Positions 1 to 7,937 of a stretch of DNA of 64,000 nt are shown one piece after another. Source of the stretch: a bacterium. GTDB lineage: Bacteria; Cyanobacteriota; Vampirovibrionia; Gastranaerophilales; Gastranaerophilaceae. Position 1 is the stretch's first letter. Every line of letters starts with the position of its first letter. The notes below the pieces were generated by a model that did no database searches, was not told the DNA's origin, and was given only the letters and a program-made list of their open reading frames with translations. Position numbers and translations under genes: made by a program. The DNA lies in assembly GCA_017405375.1 (NCBI GenBank), contig JAFRAO010000016.1, forward strand, positions 1 to 64,000. Direction: 5' to 3'.

Positions 1-277
1 GACGACTCTGTTCACCGTTCACTCTGGACAGTTCACCTTTAAAGAGGTTACAAATAAAGGTTTTTAGAGATGGCAATAGGCTAAAAGCCTTGCTATATCT
101 AGCTTTGCCCCCCCCCCACCCCATTGGGAACACTTTCTGGGAGCCGGTTTGCGCCGTTTTAATTTTTTTCATAATAAACTCCTTTTATTAATTACTCACC
201 ACTTCATAATACACTGCTAACCTAATTTTTGCAAGTTTTTATTTTCCGGCTTTCGAAATCCGTTTATTTGTCTTTTA
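1..277. other. Intergenic left end, no gene recognised
   Basis: I see no convincing coding region here. The stretch holds a short hairpin (AGGCT-AAA-AGCCT near position 80) and a pure run of ten C residues at 108-117, followed by A and four more C. Such a run stands out in this AT-rich DNA. The left part may be the tail of something that lies outside the window. Confidence 0.5.
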
Positions 278-377
278 TGCTAGAATAATCATTGTAGGGC
301 AGTTCCTTGATGGTTAATCCTTTACTTATACACGACAAAACTTCTGCTATGTAAGGTGTAAAAGAAAGGAGGGTACC

Positions 378-464
378 ATGACAAAACAGCAAGTGTTAGT
401 AATAATAAAAGCTGTCCTTTGGATGCTTGGACAGCTTTTGTTAGTTATTTCTAACAACCTGTAG
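378..464 (+). CDS. Tiny hydrophobic peptide (28 aa), possible type I toxin-like
   Basis: The ATG at 378 follows an excellent Shine-Dalgarno (AAAGGAGGG at 367-373). It encodes a 28-residue peptide beginning MTKQQVLVII, with a single hydrophobic stretch that could span a membrane (residues about 6-24) and a polar end. I recognise no family. Size, one helix and a strong ribosome site recall membrane-acting toxins of type I systems, but a leader peptide or a chance ORF is possible. A perfect 11-bp inverted repeat (407-439) lies inside the coding sequence and could fold the mRNA. A second module with another tiny hydrophobic ORF follows at 656. Confidence 0.42.
   Translation: MTKQQVLVIIKAVLWMLGQLLLVISNNL
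407..439 (+). repeat. Perfect 11-bp inverted repeat inside small ORF
   Basis: AAAAGCTGTCC (407-417) and GGACAGCTTTT (429-439) are exact reverse complements around an 11-base loop. The second arm ends in TTTT, so it has the look of an intrinsic terminator placed inside the tiny reading frame. It may instead be a translation-controlling hairpin. Confidence 0.6.
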
Positions 465-655
465 GGGCTATGTAGAGGTCGAAAGGCCTCTCCCTACTCT
501 TATATTATTTATTATTTACCAAATTTTGTCAATCCCTATTTTACAATATATTACCATTATATTTATGCTAAAATAATCGCTGTAGGGCTCAGCACATGCT
601 ATAACTCCGTTACACACAATTTACGAAGAAATTGAACGGAAAGGAGGCAAAGCCT

Positions 656-721
656 ATGGTAGACAAACTAATAATGCTATTACTAGCATTGACTGTCGCA
701 GTAATAGCACTAAAATTGTAA
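656..721 (+). CDS. Tiny hydrophobic peptide (21 aa), possible type I toxin-like
   Basis: The ATG at 656 is preceded by GGAAAGGAGG (638-647). The 21-residue product starts MVDKLIMLLL, and all but its ends are hydrophobic, enough for one membrane helix. It has no recognised family. It occupies the same place in module 2 as the 28-aa peptide in module 1, which supports both as translated peptides rather than chance ORFs. The product could also be a regulatory leader peptide. Expression or toxicity is not shown by the sequence. Confidence 0.42.
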   Translation: MVDKLIMLLLALTVAVIALKL

Positions 722-739
722 ACTGTAGGGTGCGAAGAC

Positions 740-773
740 AAAGCTCTTAAGCTATCTATCCTTTAAGAGCTTT
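740..773 (+). terminator. 11-bp hairpin closing module 2
   Basis: AAAGCTCTTAA (740-750) and TTAAGAGCTTT (763-773) pair perfectly around a 12-base loop, just after the 21-aa ORF. It probably ends the small transcript. It is flanked by GTAGGG and CCCTAC arms, so it may form the top of a longer stem. Confidence 0.6.
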
Positions 774-957
774 CGCCCTACTATTATAGTATAACCTATC
801 TTAAACGAAAATTCAATCCCTATTTTGCAATATATTACCAATTATTTTTAATCAATACTAAACATTTTTACATAAATTAAACTGAATCTGTCATAGATTG
901 TATTTTTTGAATTCAATTTGATTTATTATATTTAAGTAATTTATTTGTGCTATTATA

Positions 958-986
958 TTGACAATCGCAATTATGTAAAATAACGA
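958..986 (+). promoter_or_regulatory. Sigma-70-type promoter of the CDF gene
   Basis: TTGACA (958-963), 17 bases, then TAACGA (981-986). Transcription would start about 2-3 bases before the ATG at 996, and no Shine-Dalgarno is visible. The mRNA is therefore probably leaderless or nearly so. Confidence 0.5.
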
Positions 987-995
987 GTAAATCTT

Positions 996-1922
996 ATGCA
1001 AATTAACAAAAAGAAAAAACTTGTAGCTGAATTATCTATATTATCAAATATATTTTTAACTGTTTTAAAAATAATTGTTGGTGTAATTTCGGGCAGTATA
1101 AGCATCATATCGGAAGCTATTCATTCTATGAGCGATTTATTTGCTTCTGTCATAACATTTTTTTCTGTTGTAAAATCGGCTGAGCCTGCAGACAAAGACC
1201 ATCCATATGGACACGGAAAATACGAAGATATGTCAGGCTTTATCGAAGGTTTATTAATTATCGGTGCTGCAATTTTTATTGTTTATGAATCGTCAAAAAA
1301 AATAATTTTTAACACATCTATGGAACCAAATAATAATCTTGGTATTGCCGTTATGTGTATTGCTGTTGTTATGAATATTTTTGTAAGCTCGATTATTTTC
1401 AAAACGGCGAAAGAGTCTAATTCAATATCTTTATACGCAGATGCACAACATTTAAGAACCGACGTTTATTGTTCTGCAGGAGTTTTTATAGGGTTAATCC
1501 TTATAAAAATAACAGGTTATTCAATTCTGGATTCAATTATAGCAATTTTAGTAGCAATGGTTATATACAGTGCCGGATATAAAATCTGTAAGCAATCATT
1601 GATGAATCTTTTAGACCATTCATTACCAACAGAAGATTTAGAAAAAATCAAACAAATCATAGAAAATTGTTCAAATGTAATTGTACTAAAGAAAGATGGC
1701 ATAAAAGCTCGTCAAGTCGGTCCGACAAAAGATATTGACATTGTATTACAATTTCCTCAAAACACATCCATTTGCAGTTGTCATAAAATTTGTGATGAGA
1801 TTGAGAAAAAAATTCAAAGTGTATATTTAAATTCATCAATATCAATTCACTCAGAGCCTATTTGCTACAATGCAGATTGCGAAAAGAGCTGTAATAACGA
1901 ATATTGCAAAAATAATGTGTAA
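996..1922 (+). CDS. Cation diffusion facilitator family exporter (zinc-type)
   Basis: A 308-aa inner-membrane exporter of divalent metals, using the proton gradient. It has the usual six membrane helices followed by a cytoplasmic domain (about residues 205-290). The metal site is H43-x3-D47 in helix 2 and H152-x3-D156 in helix 5. This HD/HD set is typical of zinc-selective members, unlike the DD/HD set of FieF. The conserved HPYGHGKYE loop (69-77) is intact. The C-terminus adds a short Cys-rich tail with four cysteines (from residue 292), which may bind metal and is not standard. The next gene follows ten bases after the stop and is probably co-transcribed. Zinc as substrate is inferred from family residues. 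Confidence 0.9.
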   Translation: MQINKKKKLVAELSILSNIFLTVLKIIVGVISGSISIISEAIHSMSDLFASVITFFSVVKSAEPADKDHPYGHGKYEDMSGFIEGLLIIGAAIFIVYESSKKIIFNTSMEPNNNLGIAVMCIAVVMNIFVSSIIFKTAKESNSISLYADAQHLRTDVYCSAGVFIGLILIKITGYSILDSIIAILVAMVIYSAGYKICKQSLMNLLDHSLPTEDLEKIKQIIENCSNVIVLKKDGIKARQVGPTKDIDIVLQFPQNTSICSCHKICDEIEKKIQSVYLNSSISIHSEPICYNADCEKSCNNEYCKNNV

Positions 1923-1932
1923 AAGGAAATTT

Positions 1933-2652
1933 ATGATTGATTGGTTATTACGAACGGAAATGTTAATAGGTGAAGAATCTATAAATAAACTTAAGAATTC
2001 AAAAGTTATTATTTTTGGTGTCGGCGGAGTCGGCGGGTATATTGTAGAAGCCTTGGCAAGAAGCGGAGTTGGATTTATTGATGTAGTTGATAACGATAAA
2101 TTTAGCGAAACAAACATTAATCGGCAAATATATGCAACACACAAAACTATCGGAAAATTTAAAGTTGAAGTTGCAAAAGAAAGAATACTTGATATAAATC
2201 CTGAAGCTATTGTTAATGCATACAAAACTTTTTACACACCCGATACTGCAAACAATTTTGATTTTAGCCAATACAACTATGTTATTGATGCGATTGACAC
2301 AGTTGTCGGAAAGCTAACATTGATAGAACAAGCTAAAAAATTTAATATTCCGATAATCTGTTCTATGGGAACAGGGAACAAAACAGATGCTACGAAATTT
2401 GAAGTTGCAGATATATCAAAAACATCTGTTTGCCCGCTTGCCAGAGTTATTAGAACAGAATTAAAAAAACGCGGAATTAAAGATGTAAAAGTCGTATATT
2501 CTAAGGAAATTCCACAAAAACCGATTAATAATCCGTTAATTGAAAAAGAAAAAGTTGCCGGTAAAAATCAAATTCCTGCAAGCTGCTCGTTTGTTCCGTC
2601 AGTTGCAGGATTAATTATCGCAGGCGAAGTTGTAAAAGATTTGATAAATTAA
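1933..2652 (+). CDS. tcdA: tRNA threonylcarbamoyladenosine dehydratase (TcdA)
   Basis: A 239-aa E1-like enzyme of the ThiF/MoeB superfamily. TcdA uses ATP to cyclise t6A at tRNA position 37 to ct6A. The nucleotide-binding GVGGVGG (residues 29-35), the D-x5-N-x-NRQ segment and the TSVCPLARV motif with its conserved cysteine are all present and match TcdA/CsdL rather than MoeB or ThiF. I chose the ATG at 1933 because AAAAGGA lies seven bases before it. An upstream in-frame ATG at 1870 would overlap the CDF gene and add residues foreign to the family. It is followed by a strong bidirectional terminator. Confidence 0.9.
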   Translation: MIDWLLRTEMLIGEESINKLKNSKVIIFGVGGVGGYIVEALARSGVGFIDVVDNDKFSETNINRQIYATHKTIGKFKVEVAKERILDINPEAIVNAYKTFYTPDTANNFDFSQYNYVIDAIDTVVGKLTLIEQAKKFNIPIICSMGTGNKTDATKFEVADISKTSVCPLARVIRTELKKRGIKDVKVVYSKEIPQKPINNPLIEKEKVAGKNQIPASCSFVPSVAGLIIAGEVVKDLIN

Positions 2653-2682
2653 AAGAGGTATCCATTACAGATACCTCTTTTA
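2651..2682. terminator. Bidirectional intrinsic terminator
   Basis: AAAAGAGGTATC pairs perfectly with GATACCTCTTTT around a short loop. It has a T run on the plus strand and the matching A run on the other side. It separates the convergent tcdA and the minus-strand gene at 2701. Confidence 0.9.
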
Positions 2683-2700
2683 ACGATATTTGAATAATTT

Positions 2701-3198
2701 TTAGTAAACATCACTGCCGTTTAATGCTTTTTCCCAAAGTTCATCGATTCCTTGAGTGTTTGCAACATTTTCAGCACCTTCTACAACTGCTTTTTCTGCT
2801 TTTGCAGCTGCACCTTCAGCTCCTTTTGTGGCTTCTGCTACTGCTTTTTCAGCCCCTTCACCATGGATTAGTTTTGATACAACATCCTTAATTGTATTAT
2901 ATGAAGTCTTTAAAAATCCTGGCTTTTCTGCTCCTTCTGCCAAACCTGCAAGAGCTTTTTGATTAGCTTTTCCTAATTTATACAACCCGACTGCTGCTGC
3001 TGCTGTCAAACCTGCTTTAAATAATTTACTTAATAATCCGCCGCTTTGTTCAGATTTTCCTAAAACTTTTCCGTTAAAATCATCAGGAATATAAGCCATT
3101 TGTGGAACAGGATAACTTACTTGTCCATCTACACCACCAGAAAAATTTTGACGAACTGTACCTACAGGTACCATAGAATAATTTTGTGAAATTGTCAT
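2701..3198 (-). CDS. Unknown Ala-rich protein with N-terminal QNFSG motif
   Basis: A 165-aa protein of no family I recognise. The start is supported by GGGGAAGG ahead of the ATG. The N-terminus has a QNFSGG motif (residues 18-23) also seen in the unrelated-looking proteins at 60-62 kb. Residues about 55-80 form a hydrophobic Ala/Gly/Leu segment that could insert in a membrane. The C-terminal half (residues 90-150) is rich in A, E, K and G with repeated EGAEKAV/KGAEGAA-like units, probably helical. No signal peptide is evident. It sits alone between a terminator and a 423-base gap, so context gives no function. Confidence 0.65.
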   Translation of the reverse strand: MTISQNYSMVPVGTVRQNFSGGVDGQVSYPVPQMAYIPDDFNGKVLGKSEQSGGLLSKLFKAGLTAAAAVGLYKLGKANQKALAGLAEGAEKPGFLKTSYNTIKDVVSKLIHGEGAEKAVAEATKGAEGAAAKAEKAVVEGAENVANTQGIDELWEKALNGSDVY

Positions 3199-3621
3199 AA
3201 TAACCTTCCCCTTATTTTAAGACCTATCTACTTACAGTTATATAAAAACATTTTGTTCAAAAGAATTGATTATTTTGTTTAATATATTAAGAAATATTAA
3301 GCAATAATTAATTTATTTACATACGTAGCTCTATCATACGACTGTAAATATTTGAAAATGCTGAACATTTCATGTTTTTCAACTTTTTCCGCATTATCTT
3401 TTGTAAAAAAATATTAATAATTACGCAAATGATGTTAGAAATTTTGTGATATGGGTATATATATAGTATGCACGGCTTTAAAATTTTCATATTAAGGCAA
3501 TAAGTGATTGGTTTTCAATATTACCCGTTTTAATTAAGAGTTGCAATATGAGATTTTAGAGTTTGTTTTATCATAAACGAGCAGAAACATTGATGTTGCT
3601 AAAAAACGTTATTATGCTTAG
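3199..3621. other. 423-base intergenic gap
   Basis: Very AT-rich. It must hold the promoter of the minus-strand gene ending its 5-prime side at 3198 and the 3-prime end of the receiver gene at 3622. I see no ORF with a ribosome site, no tRNA, and no strong hairpin. A TATATATATAG stretch near 3460 is AT-rich DNA without a clear partner box. Confidence 0.5.
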
Positions 3622-4026
3622 TTAATAATCTAATTTACTTTTCCTTGAGTTAAATTTTTGATAGATCGTTTTATCTTTGGCAACAACAGCTTTGGGGATA
3701 TAATTTACTCCAAAGGTTTCTGCTACGTTTTTTATTTGCATTGAACCCGAAATTATTATAATCTCTGTTTTATAGTATTGCTTTAATAATTTTATTTGTT
3801 CTATTAACCACTCACCTGCAAATTGCGGAGCAAAATCGTATTCCATAGATAAATCTGTTATTATAACATCGTATGGAGAATCAATGTTGTTATAAACTAA
3901 TTGGTACCCTGCTCTTGCAGATTCCGCTTCATCTATAAATATTTCACTTTTATATATATCTTTTAAATTATCTATATGATAACTTCTCCAACTTTGAGAA
4001 TCATCAACAACCAAAAATCTATCCAT
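3622..4026 (-). CDS. Stand-alone response-regulator receiver domain
   Basis: A 134-aa CheY-like receiver with no output domain. The acidic pair D8-D9, the phospho-acceptor D58 (ITDLSM), S95 and K114 (IPK) lie at expected spacing, so it can probably be phosphorylated. Its ATG shares one base with the stop codon of the cyclase gene (TAATG), so the two are translationally coupled. It most likely works with that cyclase or with a histidine kinase elsewhere. It may be a shuttle or a CheY-type single-domain regulator. The C-terminal tail after residue 115 is short and basic. Confidence 0.85.
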   Translation of the reverse strand: MDRFLVVDDSQSWRSYHIDNLKDIYKSEIFIDEAESARAGYQLVYNNIDSPYDVIITDLSMEYDFAPQFAGEWLIEQIKLLKQYYKTEIIIISGSMQIKNVAETFGVNYIPKAVVAKDKTIYQKFNSRKSKLDY

Positions 4027-5966
4027 TATGTCAACCTTAAAACTTCATATATATTTACTTTATTCGCCTTACCTCTGACTTTTACCTCAGATATTTTAAT
4101 TACATCAGCTATCCCTCTAACCTGATTATATGTAGATTCACTAATTAAAAATTGCGTTTTATATACTTTATTAAAACTTTCAATTCTGCTTGCAAAATTT
4201 ACCATATCACCTATAACCGTATATTCAAGTCTGTTTTCAGACCCAATATTCCCAACAAATGCATCACCTGTATTTATACCAATTCCTATTTCGATTTTTG
4301 GCTTACCCTCAATAAGCCACTTTTCACGTAATTCTGCAACTTTTTTTAACATCTCATCCGCACACAAAACAGCATCTATTGCATGATTTTTGTTCTGTAT
4401 GGGTTCGCCAAAAATTGCCATAATAGCATCACCGATAAATTTGTTTATAACTCCGTTATGCTTTGTGATTATCGGCTCTAATGCAATAAAATATTCATTA
4501 AGAATCATAGAAATTTCACTCGGTTCCATTTTTTCACTCATTGAGGTAAATCCTCTTATATCGGCGAACAAAACCGTAACATTAGCTTTTTTTCCGCCAA
4601 GACCTAAGTTATCAATATCTTTTACTACATTTTGCATAATGTCTTGAGAAATATATTTCCCCATTGCATTTTTTATTTTTTCCTTATTTTTAGCTTCAAC
4701 AATAAATTTTCTTGAATATCCGAAAATCATTGTTACTAATTGAAGAGTTATCGGTGTAACTATCGGAACAGCAAAATTCAATTTATATGAAGCAATTGCC
4801 ATAAAAATATATAAAACAACGGTTGCGACAGTAATTACAAGTCCTACAATAAGCGAATACTTTGCAACAATAAAAAACGTTAATATAAGTAATACTGCTA
4901 TTAAAAATAATTCTTGAGCAGAAGATATATAGTTTAATGTTTTATTATGTATAAGATTGTCCAAATTAGTGGCTTGAATATCAACTCCGGGGTGTTTAAC
5001 TTGTATTGGTGTCGGCAGAGCATCTTCAAGCCCTAGCCCTGAGGCTTTTGCATTTGCTCCCACAAAAACTATTTTATTATCAAAAACACTCGGATTAATT
5101 TTTGGTTCTTTACCAGCTCTAATTGCATCCATTGAATCTAAAATATCAACCGCAGAAAATGTTTTGTGAGTGTAATCCGAATTCGGATACGGTTTATAAA
5201 AATGTAAAAAATTATATAATCCGCCAAAACGTTTATTTATTTGAAGTTTTATTTTATCATCACCATTTATTATAATATGCTTTTTTGTGAGAGTTATATT
5301 CTGAACATTATTTAATTTTATATACATAGCAAGACCCAAGGACGGATAAAAATCTCCTTTGTAATAAATAACCTGAGGAATATCCTTTATAAAACCATCA
5401 ACAGGGTGGGTCAAAACATAAACAGAACCAATGTTTTTTAAAACCTCAAAATATCCGTCAGGCATGTTCGCAAGACTGTTAAAACTTCTGAATTTTTCAT
5501 TTCCGGTTTTTGTTATAATATTCAGTTTAAACTTTTCTTTAAACTTTTTATCATAGTTATTACCGACAGATTCATTACTGTACTTTTGTCTTAGCGGGTT
5601 GAATCCGCCTACAAAATTATCTAATTTGCTGATTTGATTATATAGCTCCAAATCAGACTGCGGATTATTTTCATCAGGTGTTGTTATAACAGCATCAAAT
5701 CCGATAATCTTTGCATTTGTATAATTTCCCAAATAATCAAAGATTTTTGCATACAAATCTCGTTTCCATGGCCAACGATGCCTTTCTATTGACTTATCAT
5801 CTATGACAATTAAAAATATTCCGTCAGACCCTTTATTTTCCGCAACAAAATTTTTAACAACCAAATTATATACCATCGGTTCAAAAAATACGTTCGAAAT
5901 AATATATACTACAAATATTAAGATTACGAATGATATGAATATAAATATGTTTTTTAAATTTTTCAT
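4026..5966 (-). CDS. CHASE2-domain class III adenylate cyclase
   Basis: A 646-aa membrane signalling enzyme expected to make cAMP from ATP. The order is an N-terminal membrane helix (about 8-28), an extracytoplasmic CHASE2 sensor (about 33-345), three membrane helices (about 350-425) and a C-terminal cyclase domain (about 455-640). The cyclase has the metal-binding FADIRGFT and GDAIMAIFG motifs. Lys in NKFIGD and Thr in EYTVIGD favour ATP over GTP. All catalytic positions I can check are intact, so it is probably active. CHASE2-cyclases are common in cyanobacteria. It is coupled to the receiver gene downstream. The CHASE2 ligand is unknown. Confidence 0.92.
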   Translation of the reverse strand: MKNLKNIFIFISFVILIFVVYIISNVFFEPMVYNLVVKNFVAENKGSDGIFLIVIDDKSIERHRWPWKRDLYAKIFDYLGNYTNAKIIGFDAVITTPDENNPQSDLELYNQISKLDNFVGGFNPLRQKYSNESVGNNYDKKFKEKFKLNIITKTGNEKFRSFNSLANMPDGYFEVLKNIGSVYVLTHPVDGFIKDIPQVIYYKGDFYPSLGLAMYIKLNNVQNITLTKKHIIINGDDKIKLQINKRFGGLYNFLHFYKPYPNSDYTHKTFSAVDILDSMDAIRAGKEPKINPSVFDNKIVFVGANAKASGLGLEDALPTPIQVKHPGVDIQATNLDNLIHNKTLNYISSAQELFLIAVLLILTFFIVAKYSLIVGLVITVATVVLYIFMAIASYKLNFAVPIVTPITLQLVTMIFGYSRKFIVEAKNKEKIKNAMGKYISQDIMQNVVKDIDNLGLGGKKANVTVLFADIRGFTSMSEKMEPSEISMILNEYFIALEPIITKHNGVINKFIGDAIMAIFGEPIQNKNHAIDAVLCADEMLKKVAELREKWLIEGKPKIEIGIGINTGDAFVGNIGSENRLEYTVIGDMVNFASRIESFNKVYKTQFLISESTYNQVRGIADVIKISEVKVRGKANKVNIYEVLRLT

Positions 5967-6032
5967 AAATTACCTTTAAAAATGTGTTTTCTTTCATGAT
6001 ATAATAAAACTTGAAAAAAGGATATAAAAATA

Positions 6033-6635
6033 ATGGAAAATGTAATGGATTTGATTTTGTCGGAAAAGATTTATCCGATTGTTAGAAATAATAATGCTCA
6101 AGCTGCAATAGATATAGCGCATGCTCTTATTGACGGCGGTATTAAAATTTTGGAAATTACCGTTGAAAATCCTTCTTTGTATTCTGCAATATCAGAAATT
6201 TCAAAAGATGTGATTGTTTGTGCAGGCGGAATAATTACTCAACAGCAAGCTGAGCAAGCATTTGAAAGCGGAGCAAAATTGTTTTCATCACCTATTTTTC
6301 AAATGAATATGGTAAAAATATCCAAAAGCAAAAGAAGATTGTTTATTGCCGGAACATCTACTCCAAATGAAGCGTATGAAGCTTGGAAAGCGAGAGTTCC
6401 TTTGATTAAAATATTTCCTGTAACTGCACTTGGCGGTGTTCAATATATTGCGGACATGTTAAGACCTATGCCGTTTTTGAATATTATGCCGATGGGACAT
6501 ATTCAATTACACGAAGTAAAAGATTACATAAGCGTAGGAGCAAAAGCTGTAGGTGTAGGAAGAAATTTTTATGAAGGTCTAAGTTTTAGTGAAATTACGC
6601 AACGCGCTAAAAAAGTTTTAAGTGAAATACATTAA
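6033..6635 (+). CDS. eda: KDPG/KHG-type aldolase
   Basis: A 200-aa class I aldolase of the Eda family, a TIM barrel that splits 2-keto-3-deoxy-6-phosphogluconate or 4-hydroxy-2-oxoglutarate to pyruvate and an aldehyde. The Schiff-base Lys is K126 in LIKIFPV. R18 (PIVR), E41 (LEITVE) and a GTST segment correspond to known active-site positions. The length is right for the family. AAAAGGA lies 11 bases before the chosen ATG, and a second ATG is four codons in. A TATAAT box lies near 5998, shared in the divergent region with the cyclase gene. No Edd dehydratase is nearby, so the physiological substrate is open. Confidence 0.88.
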   Translation: MENVMDLILSEKIYPIVRNNNAQAAIDIAHALIDGGIKILEITVENPSLYSAISEISKDVIVCAGGIITQQQAEQAFESGAKLFSSPIFQMNMVKISKSKRRLFIAGTSTPNEAYEAWKARVPLIKIFPVTALGGVQYIADMLRPMPFLNIMPMGHIQLHEVKDYISVGAKAVGVGRNFYEGLSFSEITQRAKKVLSEIH

Positions 6636-6653
6636 TTTATCAGGTAAACAATA

Positions 6654-7673
6654 ATGGGTAAAAAAGTTGTACTATCAGGATATTATGGAGCTGATAATTT
6701 TGGTGATGAGGCTATATTAAATACTTTAGTAAACAGATTAAAGAAAAATAATGCAGAAATTGTTGTATTATCTTCAAATCCTGATAAAACAATGCTTACT
6801 CATAAAAAATTACGAGCTATAAATAAATTTAGCTATTTTAATGTTATAAAGGAAATTCTTTCTTGTGATGTACTCATTTCCGGCGGCGGAAGCCTTTTAC
6901 AAGATGTTACAAGTTTAAAAAGTTTATTTTATTATTTATGGGTAATTTTTGTCGCTCAATTATTTGGTAAATCCGTTATTATTTTTGCACAAGGAATAGG
7001 CCCTATAAAAAATAAACTTGCTCAAATTTTAACAAAAAAATTGCTGAAAAATTGCAAATGGGTTTCTGTTAGAGATGATAAAAGTTTATTTTTATTAAGA
7101 GGATGGAAAATACAAGTTGAAAAAGTATGCGACCCTATATACGAAATAGAACTGCCTCAGCATTCACCTAAAAATATTCTGGGAGTACAATTAAGAAGTT
7201 TTAAAACTGTTTCCGAAAAGCTTTTATTAACTCTTGCAAGCAGAATAGCTGTTGATTTTGCTGATAAAGAAATTGAAATATATTCATTCCAAGATTCAAA
7301 CGATTTAGAAATTTGTCAACATTTTGAATCATTATTATTATCCATAAATTCGGAATTAAAAACATCTGTAATTCAAGGTTTGAATGTAAAAGAAATAGTA
7401 AACAGAATGGCAAATTTAGATTATCTTATTGCCATGAGATTTCACGCCGTTTTGGTTGCTCTTAAATACGGAATAAAAACATTAGCAATAAATTATGACT
7501 ACAAAGTAGAAAATCTTGCAAACGAATCAAATATTCCATCTCTATCAATGAGCGCAAATGAAGATTACGGATATATGTTCAAACTGTTAAAAAATGAAAA
7601 CCGCACAAAATTATTGGAATATTCAAACAGTAAACACTTTGACTGGGAAAAATTTGATTTATTGGTTCAATAA
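6654..7673 (+). CDS. csaB: Polysaccharide pyruvyl transferase, CsaB-like
   Basis: A 339-aa cytoplasmic enzyme of the polysaccharide pyruvyl transferase family, which adds ketal pyruvate from PEP to sugars of cell-wall polymers. The N-terminal SGYYGADNFGDEAIL and the ISGGGSLLQD motif are the typical CsaB signatures, and MRFHAVLVAL near residue 260 matches the family C-terminal half. In other bacteria CsaB products anchor S-layer-homology (SLH) proteins, which would fit an envelope of cyanobacterial relatives. It lies 18 bases after the aldolase gene and is probably in its operon. Its 3-prime end overlaps a convergent small gene by 15 bases. Confidence 0.88.
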   Translation: MGKKVVLSGYYGADNFGDEAILNTLVNRLKKNNAEIVVLSSNPDKTMLTHKKLRAINKFSYFNVIKEILSCDVLISGGGSLLQDVTSLKSLFYYLWVIFVAQLFGKSVIIFAQGIGPIKNKLAQILTKKLLKNCKWVSVRDDKSLFLLRGWKIQVEKVCDPIYEIELPQHSPKNILGVQLRSFKTVSEKLLLTLASRIAVDFADKEIEIYSFQDSNDLEICQHFESLLLSINSELKTSVIQGLNVKEIVNRMANLDYLIAMRFHAVLVALKYGIKTLAINYDYKVENLANESNIPSLSMSANEDYGYMFKLLKNENRTKLLEYSNSKHFDWEKFDLLVQ

Positions 7674-7937
7674 TTTTTTTATTAATGATTTAAAAAATTC
7701 AATTGTTTTTAGCAAAGGCGGCAAATCTACATAACTTGCATTTTTTGCATCTTCCAGTGAATATATATCTTTTTGATTAGATGTTTTATTATTTTGTTCC
7801 TGCTTTTGATTATTTTTTCCGCTTTGATTATCATTTCTTCGTTGAACATATCCAAGCCCGCCTGTCGTACCTTCATTTTGCGTTTTTGTTGTTCTTATCT
7901 GTGGTTCATTATTTATCGGATTTAGATTAAAGCCCAT
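7659..7937 (-). CDS. Small Asn/Gln-rich protein of unknown function
   Basis: A 92-aa reading frame with a good ribosome site (GAAAGGAAAC before ATG). Residues 1-60 are polar and low-complexity, rich in N, Q, K and T, probably disordered. Residues 60-92 include a predicted helix ending in KSLIKKLLNQ that is amphipathic. No family is recognised. It overlaps the end of csaB tail to tail. The start codon context and distinct N-terminus (MGFNLNPINN) make it likely real, but its size leaves doubt. Confidence 0.5.
   Translation of the reverse strand: MGFNLNPINNEPQIRTTKTQNEGTTGGLGYVQRRNDNQSGKNNQKQEQNNKTSNQKDIYSLEDAKNASYVDLPPLLKTIEFFKSLIKKLLNQ

Larger units (their letters stand above)
278..499 (+). 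repeat. Small-peptide/hairpin module, copy 1
   Basis: First of two sequence-related modules spaced 288 bases apart. It begins with an extended -10 box (TGC-TAGAAT, 278-286). A predicted transcript start near GTAGGGC (294-300) follows, then a leader of about 70 bases, a strong Shine-Dalgarno, a tiny hydrophobic ORF, and a second GTAGGG (461) just at the stop codon. The final CCCTAC (492-497) can pair with either GTAGGG. The minus strand beyond the module keeps a TTGACA box at the same distance as in copy 2, so an antisense promoter is possible. The layout resembles type I toxin-antitoxin loci, but that is inference. Confidence 0.5.
566..783 (+). repeat. Small-peptide/hairpin module, copy 2
   Basis: Second copy of the module at 278-499, with the same order of parts. 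It has an extended -10 (TGC-TAAAAT, 566-574), GTAGGGC at the predicted transcript start (582-588), AAAGGAGG, a tiny hydrophobic ORF, GTAGGG after the stop (725-730), a strong hairpin and a closing CCCTAC (776-781). On the minus strand, TATAAT lies just outside the module and would fire an RNA antisense to the 3-prime half. The coding sequences of the two copies differ much more than the flanking signals. Confidence 0.5.

Noticed and set aside
1517-1845. Open frames on the minus strand inside the CDF exporter
   Set aside because: They have no ribosome sites and lie inside a conserved gene; they are shadow frames of AT-rich coding DNA.
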